Positions 5,515 to 10,750 of a stretch of DNA of 10,750 nucleotides are shown in pieces. The position numbers and the translations under genes are program-made. Each line of letters begins with the position of its first letter. The first letter of the stretch is position 1. The stretch is from Limnospira sp050045915 (lineage in GTDB: Bacteria; Cyanobacteriota; Cyanobacteriia; Cyanobacteriales; Microcoleaceae): positions 1-10,750 of the forward strand of contig JBNGCR010000190.1 in the NCBI GenBank assembly GCA_050045915.1, in the 5' to 3' direction. Under the pieces are notes generated by a model. That model had not been told where the DNA came from. It ran no database searches and saw nothing but the letters and a program-made list of their open reading frames with translations.

Positions 5515-5856
5515 ATGTTTGCACCTTTCGATCGCCCCGGCGACAATAGCCAAGGAAACAATGGCAATGCCCAGCCATTTCTCCAACCCCAACTGCCACA
5601 GTCTTCCGAGGAAAATCTTAAATTTCAACCGCTAAAAGTAAGGGTGCAAGTTCCCGCCGATCTACAATGGTCGGTGTTCTACCGATTGCAGGAATTATCA
5701 ATTCCCTGCGAGTATTCCAGCGAAAATGGGGTGTGCGTGGAAATTGCGGATCGGACGATCGCAATTCAACTTCGCTGCGTACTTCACCAGTTTATCGCTC
5801 CCCTACCCGTGCTGGTGAATTGGTTGGAACATTGCTTTGAGCTTGAAGGAAATTAA
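5515..5856 (+). CDS. Small nif-cluster protein upstream of nifV (hypothetical)
   Basis: This 113-residue protein has no signal peptide, membrane segment or cofactor motif. Residues 1-37 are low-complexity and rich in Gln, Asn and Pro. The conserved-looking part is 38-113: PLKVRVQVPADLQWSVFYRL, then CEYSSENGVCVEI, and a C-terminal LVNWLEHCFEL. From memory this resembles small proteins of unknown function (about 70-75 residues) encoded between nifP and nifV in heterocystous cyanobacteria (the Asr1405/Asr1406 type in Nostoc PCC 7120), with an added N-terminal tail. The ATG at 5515 has an AGAGGT ribosome site 7 nt upstream. The stop is 7 nt before the nifV ATG, so the two are cotranscribed and probably translationally coupled. 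A role in nitrogen fixation is suggested by position only. Confidence 0.8.
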   Translation: MFAPFDRPGDNSQGNNGNAQPFLQPQLPQSSEENLKFQPLKVRVQVPADLQWSVFYRLQELSIPCEYSSENGVCVEIADRTIAIQLRCVLHQFIAPLPVLVNWLEHCFELEGN

Positions 5857-5863
5857 CGCCAAA

Positions 5864-7042
5864 ATGATTGCAGAAAATATCCAAATTAATGATACCACGC
5901 TCCGGGACGGAGAACAAGCAGCCGGGGTGGCGTTTTCGGTTCGAGAAAAAGTCGAAATTGCCCGCCACCTGGATCGCCTCGGAGTCCACGAGATCGAGGT
6001 GGGAATTCCGGCGATGGGGGGTGAGGAAGTTGAGGCGATCGATACCATCCTCCGGTCGGGGTTGAAGGCGTCCCTGTTGGGGTGGAATCGGGCGGTCATT
6101 TCGGATCTCGAAGCCTCCGCCGCCTGCGGGTTGACCCGGGTCCACATTTCCATCCCGGTGTCGGACGTCCAAATTGCTGCCAAGTTCGGAACCTCGAAGG
6201 CGGACGTTTTGGAACGGTTAAATTTAGCGATGACCTACGCCCGCGATCGCGGTTTATTTATCTCCGTGGGAGCCGAAGATTCCTCCCGCGCCGAGGAGGG
6301 ATTTTTGCTCGAGGCGGTCCGCTGTGCGGAAACCTGGGGGGCGGGTCGCTTCCGGTACTGCGATACGGTGGGAATTCTCGATCCCTTTTCCACCTATGAA
6401 AAAGTGAAGAAATTGACCGATGTGATTTCCATTCCCATCGAGATGCACACCCACGATGATCTGGGGATGGCGACGGCTAACGCGATCGCCGGTATTCGGG
6501 CCGGGGCGCGATCGGTTAATACCACCGTTAACGGGTTGGGAGAACGGGCCGGAAATGCGGCCCTCGAAGAGGTGGCCGTCGCCCTGATGCACCTCGATGG
6601 TTTGGATTTGGGGTTGGACTTTCGGCAACTCAAATCCCTCTCCAAATTGGTGCAGAAAGCCTGCGGCGATCCCCTGCCCCGCTGGAAGGCGATCGTCGGG
6701 GAAAATGCGTTCACCCACGAGTCCGGATTGCACGCCGACGGCATTCTCAAAAATCCCCAAACCTACGAAGCGTTCGACCCGAAATCTTTGGGAGAACATC
6801 ACCGCCTGGTCCTGGGAAAACACTCCGGCCGCCACGGTTTGACTGAGATCTTACAACAACACGGCATCGATGTAAACCCGACGGAAGCGCAATTTCTGCT
6901 CACATTGGTCCGGGGGCGATCGGGTCAACTCAAACGGAATTTGACGGCTGAGGAGGTACTCAAACTCTATTTGGAATTGAGTTTTCCCCAAACCCATTTC
7001 TCTCAAACCACCGAAGGCATGGAACAGGGGGTTTCTTCGTGA
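5864..7042 (+). CDS. nifV: Homocitrate synthase NifV
   Basis: NifV condenses acetyl-CoA with 2-oxoglutarate to give (R)-homocitrate, the organic ligand of FeMo-co. The 392-residue product has the DTTLRDGEQAAGV signature (10-22; catalytic Arg14 and metal-binding Asp15), the metal ligands H195 and H197 in MHTHDDLGMA, the second family signature NGLGERAGNAALEEV (223-237), and a C-terminal lobe with HESGLHADGI and LGKHSGRHG. I chose ATG 5864 because MIAENIQINDTTLRDGEQ fits the family N-terminus. GAAGGA (5845-5850) is the ribosome site, though 13 nt away. A TTG at 5837 would add nine residues overlapping the upstream gene. Length and motifs are complete and two HIP1 sites are present, so it looks like a resident gene. 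Its 3' end overlaps the converging nifO-like gene by 40 bp. Confidence 0.96.
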   Translation: MIAENIQINDTTLRDGEQAAGVAFSVREKVEIARHLDRLGVHEIEVGIPAMGGEEVEAIDTILRSGLKASLLGWNRAVISDLEASAACGLTRVHISIPVSDVQIAAKFGTSKADVLERLNLAMTYARDRGLFISVGAEDSSRAEEGFLLEAVRCAETWGAGRFRYCDTVGILDPFSTYEKVKKLTDVISIPIEMHTHDDLGMATANAIAGIRAGARSVNTTVNGLGERAGNAALEEVAVALMHLDGLDLGLDFRQLKSLSKLVQKACGDPLPRWKAIVGENAFTHESGLHADGILKNPQTYEAFDPKSLGEHHRLVLGKHSGRHGLTEILQQHGIDVNPTEAQFLLTLVRGRSGQLKRNLTAEEVLKLYLELSFPQTHFSQTTEGMEQGVSS

Positions 7043-7437
7043 GAATGGGGACAGGTTTCCACGTCTAGACCGCAGATATCGACGGGGTTCAAGCCGATCC
7101 AGCTATTGATGGCGTCGGTGTCGAATCCCACCCGCCGGACCTGACCTACCTGCAATAGGGGACGGCGAATTAACAGGGGTTCGGATACCATCAGTTGCAG
7201 CGCTGTTTCTGCGTCCAATTCGTCGGGTTGGATTTCGCCGGATTTGATGCGGGAGGCGCTGCGATTGAACCATTGGGAAACGGGCAGGTCGCCGAAAAAT
7301 AAACTGAGTGTTTCGGGGGTCCAATGCTCCGCGATCAGGTTGCGGCTGTCCGGCTGATGACCTGCCGCCCGGAGCATTGCTTTTTGTCGCGTATTATTTC
7401 GACACCCCGGCTTTTCGTAAAATATAACGACTGCCAT
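7003..7437 (-). CDS. nifO: Nitrogenase-associated protein, ArsC/Spx thioredoxin-fold family (NifO-like)
   Basis: This 144-residue protein matches the ArsC-family 'nitrogenase-associated' group that includes Azotobacter NifO. It has an N-terminal VVIFYEKPGCRNNTRQKAML (3-22) with the single family cysteine C12, FFGDLPVSQWFN in the middle, and the LLIRRPLLQVG segment typical of ArsC folds. The C-terminal tail carries C122, C129 and C137 in DICGLDVETCPHSHEETPC, some possibly free for metal or disulfide chemistry. NifO-like proteins are linked to nitrogenase function, but their biochemical role is not settled. The ATG at 7437 has GGAGAG 6 nt upstream, and a TAAAAT -10-like box lies about 25 nt before that. 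It converges on nifV and their ends overlap by 40 bp. The symbol is given by family resemblance and length. Confidence 0.87.
   Translation of the reverse strand: MAVVIFYEKPGCRNNTRQKAMLRAAGHQPDSRNLIAEHWTPETLSLFFGDLPVSQWFNRSASRIKSGEIQPDELDAETALQLMVSEPLLIRRPLLQVGQVRRVGFDTDAINSWIGLNPVDICGLDVETCPHSHEETPCSMPSVV
7322..7385 (+). terminator. Candidate terminator of the nifV transcript, inside the opposing nifO-like gene
   Basis: CAATGCTCCG (7322-7331) and CGGAGCATTG (7370-7379) are a perfect 10-bp inverted repeat. Within it CAGGT (7336-7340) pairs with ACCTG (7360-7364), and CGG (7343-7345) with CCG (7350-7352). On the plus strand the stem is followed by C and five T residues (7381-7385). It lies 280 nt past the nifV stop, in antisense to codons 20-39 of the nifO-like gene. 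The shape is right for an intrinsic terminator, although the loop is long and the T-run short. Confidence 0.45.
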
Positions 7438-8137
7438 ATTCTGCTCTCCGCGAACTTTATGATCTTAATTTTATCTAAAAAGTGGAACCCTGTTGGGGTT
7501 TTTGATGTTAAGTTTTTGCACTTTTGCTTGATATTTTTTAGCTTAAATCTACAAATTTTAATCTCGGGTTTGAGGCTGATCGCCGGGGGCGGTAAGCGAC
7601 ACAAAAAATTGAAGACAACATACCGCGATCGCGCAAATTTTTCCGTTATTTACACTACCATTATCTGATCTTTTTGGCACCGCGATCGCCTCCCCCACCG
7701 GAACGTTTATCGATAACTAAAAATTATAGCTTAACCCAAAATTGATTTAAATGTTCGATAAAATCGCCATTTGATCGCGTGAAAATGGTTCTCATTCTCC
7801 CAAATATCGCCGCGAAGATCCGCCACTTGACAGCGATTTCGACATCCCCTAAAATATAGCTACTATGCGATGCTACCCTCCGTGTAAGTAAAGGCAGTAT
7901 CAAAGACCCAGGACTGATCCCGAAACCCGATAACACCGCGATCGCGATCGCCATTTTCCCCGCGATCGCCCCCCAACCCTCCATCGCCGATGCACGATAA
8001 ATTTCAGGGTCGCGGGGACGGGACTTGACAAAACTGACAATTCGTGCATTAACCGCACTGCACCCCGGGAATAAGGAATGTTTAAACCGCCTTCCCCACT
8101 CCCCACTCCCTATTGCCTATTGCCTATTGCCTATTGC
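7438..8137. other. Gene-free region between the SGNH operon and the nifO-like gene
   Basis: Seven hundred bases hold no gene I can support. The open frames here have no recognisable domain and follow repeat sequence. The left part is AT-rich and contains the likely promoter of the nifO-like gene (minus-strand TAGATAAAAT near 7470). Five HIP1 octamers occur, at 7625, 7682, 7938, 7944 (overlapping the previous one) and 7962. The right end is the heptanucleotide repeat described separately. No terminator for the SGNH operon is visible. Confidence 0.65.
7938..7969. repeat. HIP1 octamer cluster (GCGATCGC)
   Basis: Three HIP1 copies stand at 7938-7945, 7944-7951 (overlapping) and 7962-7969. This is the densest group of the 22 I count in the window (others at 2577, 2667, 3013, 3136, 3169, 3659, 3705, 4649, 4684, 4781, 5208, 6243, 6482, 7625, 7682, 8324, 9092, 9625, 10370). 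The octamer is a genome-wide hallmark of many cyanobacteria and identifies the host here. None occurs in 1-2576. Confidence 0.9.
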
Positions 8138-8156
8138 CTACTCCCCACTCCCTGCC
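8094..8156. repeat. Heptanucleotide tandem repeat (STRR type) overlapping the end of the first SGNH gene
   Basis: Nine heptamers run in register: CCCCACT twice, CCCTATT, GCCTATT three times, GCCTACT, CCCCACT, CCCTGCC. The right end, 8138-8156, codes for the last residues (AGSGE) and the stop codon of the SGNH gene on the minus strand. This is the same class of repeat as at 2309-2336. Confidence 0.8.
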
Positions 8157-9241
8157 TCAGTTTCAAGATTTTGCTTAAGTAAATGTCGTTCAATCAACTC
8201 CGCCGCCAGCCGGTTTCCGGCGATATTCCAGTGGGTGTCATTGGGTCGGTAGAGGCGATCGGTTTGGGAGGCTTCCCGGAAGTCATCCAACAGGTCGATA
8301 TAGTCGATGTCGTATTCCTCAAAGCGATCGCGCAGCAGGCGGTTGGGGTATTCAAAATCGAAGCCGTCCGGGTCATCCGGCTTGAAGGTTTGAATCACCT
8401 CGGCTTGCAGGTTCGGATCGACCTGAACCTCCGCCGGAATGATGACGACACTCAGATCGATATTTCGGGAATCGCAAATCCTTTTAATTTCGCGGATATC
8501 CCGCATCGCATCCTCGAACATCGACAGGAACATACCGTCCGTCGCTTCGATGTCAAACATCCGACTGGCATTGACGACAATTTCGCGATAGGCTTCGTCC
8601 GTCAGGGTGGGTTTATCATCATCATATTCGAGATTTTGGGGATTGTAATCGGTGCCTTGAAATTTGGCATTCAGTGCCATCAGAGATTTTAAGAAAGCGA
8701 CGGTATAGAAGATTTCTTCATCTTTTTCGAGGGAAAGGAGATAATTATCGATAAAGTCGTTGCCGATATAAAATGACAAAATGATGCGATCGGGGTTCAG
8801 AATCAATCCCTCGTTCGTCAGCAGGGACAAATAGTCTTCCGGCCCCATGCCGGGGATTCCCATATTGATCAATTCGACAGTTTTTCCCTCGGCGTTCAAT
8901 CCGTCCTCAACCAAGGTTAAATAATTGTCGTGATAGGGAACGATTCCGAAGGCGAAAGAGTCGCCAATTCCCAGGATACGATGGGTTCCCGGCGGCTTTT
9001 CTTGGGTAAATTCGACATCTTTAAATCCGTGGGAATTGAGGTTGAAATTAAAATCCCGTGCGTTCGGCTTTCCCCGCCAGCGGTTGTAGGAGCGATCGCG
9101 GAAGACAAAGGACGGATTAATCTTATTATAAATCCTGAAGGTAATTTCAGTCAACGCGAAGGTGATTCCCGCGATGATAACCGTTTGCGTCAGAACTCGG
9201 GAAACGGGATGTTTTAAGATTTGGGAAATCGTTTTTTTCAT
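8138..9241 (-). CDS. Membrane-anchored SGNH/GDSL hydrolase-like protein (first paralogue)
   Basis: This 367-residue protein has one N-terminal hydrophobic segment (about 17-34, VLTQTVIIAGITFALTEI) after a Lys-rich start, so the body is probably outside the cytoplasmic membrane. SGNH blocks are clear: GIGDSFAFG with nucleophile S95, the block II-type INMGIPGMGPEDY (125-137), FYIGND with N161, and a C-terminal PNDTHWNIAGNRLA with D335 and H337. This layout is that of AlgX/AlgJ/DltD-like O-acyl-transfer or esterase proteins that act on exported polysaccharides. The substrate is unknown. The ATG at 9241 lies 5 nt after the stop of the upstream paralogue, with no Shine-Dalgarno, so translation is probably coupled. 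The last residues are encoded by a heptanucleotide repeat. Two HIP1 sites occur. Not obviously connected to nitrogen fixation. Confidence 0.88.
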   Translation of the reverse strand: MKKTISQILKHPVSRVLTQTVIIAGITFALTEITFRIYNKINPSFVFRDRSYNRWRGKPNARDFNFNLNSHGFKDVEFTQEKPPGTHRILGIGDSFAFGIVPYHDNYLTLVEDGLNAEGKTVELINMGIPGMGPEDYLSLLTNEGLILNPDRIILSFYIGNDFIDNYLLSLEKDEEIFYTVAFLKSLMALNAKFQGTDYNPQNLEYDDDKPTLTDEAYREIVVNASRMFDIEATDGMFLSMFEDAMRDIREIKRICDSRNIDLSVVIIPAEVQVDPNLQAEVIQTFKPDDPDGFDFEYPNRLLRDRFEEYDIDYIDLLDDFREASQTDRLYRPNDTHWNIAGNRLAAELIERHLLKQNLETEAGSGE

Positions 9242-9246
9242 ATTTG

Positions 9247-10446
9247 CTAATTCGACAATTTTTTATCTGTCATTTCAACCAAATTCTCGAATAAAATATC
9301 CGCCGCCAGCCGGTTTCCCGCCGAATTCCAGTGAGGTTCCTGGAACAAGTACAGGTGGCGGCTTTGATGTTCTTCCCGAAACCGGGGGGTGAAGTCGATG
9401 TAGGAAATATTCTCTTTCTCAAGGTGGCGTTTCAGGGTGTTTTGTTGGCAGGTGAGTTCGTAATCGTTCAAATCGATGTCGAAATTCGACACCAGTTGAT
9501 TCAACAGGTTGGGGTTGACTTGGAACTCGTCGGGGTAGAGGGCGACGACGAATTGAATGTTCCTGGATTTTAGGATAGCATTCATTTCGGAAATGCTGTC
9601 GAGGATATAGTTAATGTTGGCGTCGCGATCGCCCGCTTCCAAATCCTCAATCTCGCAGAACTCCAGCCGTGCCCGTTCGACTTCCAGAAACATCTCGCGG
9701 GAGAGGATGCCGGGGGACTGTTCCCGTTCTTCCGATTCCGCATCCGTCGCCGACACCAATTTTACCCGAGGTTGCACCGGGGGAGAAACGGAGGTTTGAC
9801 GAGATTTTGCGGCTTCTTGGAAGACCTTATATTTTTGTTGAATAAACAGCCACAGCCGAGATTGTCCGATTATCGGGTAGCCGAACAGGATCAATTCCTC
9901 GCGGCGATCGATATCGATATAGATGTCGTTGACAATGATCCGCTTTCGGTTCGGGTCGGCATCTATGAAATCGTTGCCGACAAAAAAGCCAAGAACCACC
10001 AAATCGGGATTGTATTGCAGTCCGAATTTTTTCAACAGTGCGAGTTGTTCGGCGGTGTGGGTTCCCGGATAGCCGGCGTTGATGACATCAACTTTGTGCG
10101 TTCCGTAATATTGCTGAAATTGGTTTTCCAATAATGCGGTATAATTTCCATCCTGCCCCCCCGCCCAGTTGAAGGAATCGCTCAATACCAGCATCCGAAA
10201 CGTGCCGGGTTCTGTTTCGAGGGGATAGTCGCGATCGTTGAAACCGAACTCATTGTTGCCGTTGGCGTGGGGACGAATCCGAAATCCCAAATCCGGGTCG
10301 TATTGGTAGAGTCCCCGAAACAGATAGGGTTCGAGGAGGATCATGGAAACTTCCACCAAAAATAGGGGAGCGATCGCCCAGCAAAAGAACAGCAGGAACG
10401 CTTTTGGCAGGCGTCGCCATTGAAAGAATTTGAGGGATTTGAGCAT
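9247..10446 (-). CDS. Membrane-anchored SGNH-like protein (second paralogue, altered catalytic motifs)
   Basis: This 399-residue protein has a basic N-terminus and one hydrophobic anchor (about 16-38, AFLLFFCWAIAPLFLVEVSM), then an extracytoplasmic domain laid out like its neighbour: LVLSDSFNWAGG (S91), INAGYPGTHTAEQ, FFVGNDFID (157-161) and QEPHWNSAGNRLA (E370, H372). Block I reads SDS rather than GDS, and the D-x-H-W motif is E-P-H-W. It also has a charged insert at about 212-246. I start at ATG 10446. A GTG at 10461 is possible, and the longer frame to 10584 runs through repeat DNA and is rejected. It shares an operon with the downstream paralogue (5-nt gap). The pair probably modifies or binds a cell-surface polysaccharide. 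Which paralogue is active is unknown, and this one may be impaired. Two HIP1 sites occur. Confidence 0.85.
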   Translation of the reverse strand: MLKSLKFFQWRRLPKAFLLFFCWAIAPLFLVEVSMILLEPYLFRGLYQYDPDLGFRIRPHANGNNEFGFNDRDYPLETEPGTFRMLVLSDSFNWAGGQDGNYTALLENQFQQYYGTHKVDVINAGYPGTHTAEQLALLKKFGLQYNPDLVVLGFFVGNDFIDADPNRKRIIVNDIYIDIDRREELILFGYPIIGQSRLWLFIQQKYKVFQEAAKSRQTSVSPPVQPRVKLVSATDAESEEREQSPGILSREMFLEVERARLEFCEIEDLEAGDRDANINYILDSISEMNAILKSRNIQFVVALYPDEFQVNPNLLNQLVSNFDIDLNDYELTCQQNTLKRHLEKENISYIDFTPRFREEHQSRHLYLFQEPHWNSAGNRLAADILFENLVEMTDKKLSN

Positions 10447-10517
10447 GGAGTCGCATTTCACAATAGCATCCCGAATGATAACGATAGCAATCCGGGGGCG
10501 TCCTGTCCAGCGACATC

Positions 10518-10600
10518 GGCCCTCACCAGGTGCCCCTCTGCCAATCCTGTCCGGGTCGGCCCTCACCCCCAGCCCCTCTCCCAATCCTGGGCGAGGGGAG
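10518..10600. repeat. Two degenerate copies of a 40-bp repeat (CCCTCACC...CCCCTCT.CCAATCCTG)
   Basis: The block starting GGCCCTCACC at 10518 recurs at 10558 with a 40-bp period. Shared parts are CCTCACC, GCCCCTCT and CCAATCCTG. The second copy ends in GGGCGAGGGGAG, which can pair with its own CCCCTCTCCC to form a hairpin. CCCTCACCCCCAGCCCCTCTCCC-type palindromic repeats are widespread between genes in cyanobacteria. It lies just upstream of the second SGNH gene. Confidence 0.7.
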
Positions 10601-10671
10601 CAAGAACCCGATTGTTCGAGAGCTTGATGAATTCAACAGTAGTATCAACGTTGGGGAATCCGAATCTCTAA

Positions 10672-10750
10672 TTCCCCCCAAAGTTGGGGGGTTAGGGGGG
10701 CTTGAGTTCCCCCCAGAATTGGGGGGCTAGGGGGGCTTGAGTTCCCCCCA
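10672..10750. repeat. 35-bp tandem palindromic repeat reaching the window edge
   Basis: Units start at 10672, 10707 and 10742 (the last cut by the edge). Each is TTCCCCCCA, four to five bases, TTGGGGGG, TTAGGGGGG or CTAGGGGGG, then CTTGAG. CCCCCC pairs with GGGGGG in each unit, so each forms a small hairpin. Units 1 and 2 differ at a few bases only (AAG/GAA and T/C changes). This C6/G6 element is a familiar dispersed repeat in cyanobacterial intergenic DNA. Its extent beyond the window is unknown. Confidence 0.8.

Noticed and set aside
6254..6835. Minus-strand open frames opposite nifV
   Set aside because: These are shadows of a complete, motif-rich nifV.
7724..7984. 86-codon minus-strand frame between the SGNH operon and the nifO-like gene
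   Set aside because: Partly built from HIP1 octamers, with no domain and no good ribosome site. Treated as chance.
8094..8156. CRISPR-like array
   Set aside because: Heptamers sit back to back with no unique spacers, so this is a short tandem repeat. No Cas genes are present.
10447..10584. N-terminal extension of the second SGNH gene to 10584
   Set aside because: The extra 46 codons run through the 40-bp intergenic repeat. A basic residue plus membrane-anchor start at 10446 fits an exported protein much better.
10518..10750. End of an insertion sequence
   Set aside because: No transposase frame and no matching terminal inverted repeats at both ends of any segment. These are dispersed palindromic repeats.

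Overview
This window is from a diazotrophic cyanobacterium. The host background is cyanobacterial: I count 22 copies of the HIP1 octamer GCGATCGC between 2577 and 10377, heptanucleotide tandem repeats (STRR type), an NtcA box in front of nifH, and cyanobacterial-looking nifU, nifS and nifV proteins. The genus cannot be fixed from the sequence. A filamentous, probably non-heterocystous species is a reasonable guess, because a similar foreign nif cluster is known from Microcoleus (Coleofasciculus) chthonoplastes.

Layout. On the minus strand, read right to left from about 4.6 kb: a stand-alone NifX-like protein matching the C-terminus of NifB (4209-4607), a nifS broken by an internal deletion and frameshift (3245-4152), a nifU lacking its middle (2541-3233), and a strong intrinsic terminator (2440-2469). 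A new transcription unit follows, with an NtcA-type promoter (2102-2143), nifH (1084-1908), a structured intergenic spacer, and the first 276 codons of nifD (1-828, cut by the window edge). On the plus strand, diverging from a ~0.9 kb regulatory-looking gap (4608-5514): a small nif-associated protein (5515-5856) and nifV (5864-7042). A nifO-like ArsC-family gene (7003-7437, minus) converges on nifV with a 40-bp overlap. After a ~0.7 kb gap comes a two-gene minus-strand operon of membrane-anchored SGNH-like proteins (8138-10446), then repeats to the right edge.

How the genes fit together. NifH and NifD are the Fe protein and the MoFe protein alpha subunit. NifU and NifS build Fe-S clusters for them. 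NifV makes homocitrate for FeMo-co. NifX-like domains carry cofactor precursors. The SGNH pair has no evident link to nitrogen fixation and probably modifies an envelope polysaccharide.

Main surprise. NifH and NifD look like the cluster III (deltaproteobacterial/anaerobe) type, and the first 2576 bases contain no HIP1 site, unlike everything to the right. The adjacent resident-type genes nifB, nifS and nifU are each shortened, nifS and nifU at short-homology junctions. The window may catch a laterally acquired nitrogenase next to an eroding native nif cluster. An assembly error in nifS/nifU must be excluded first.
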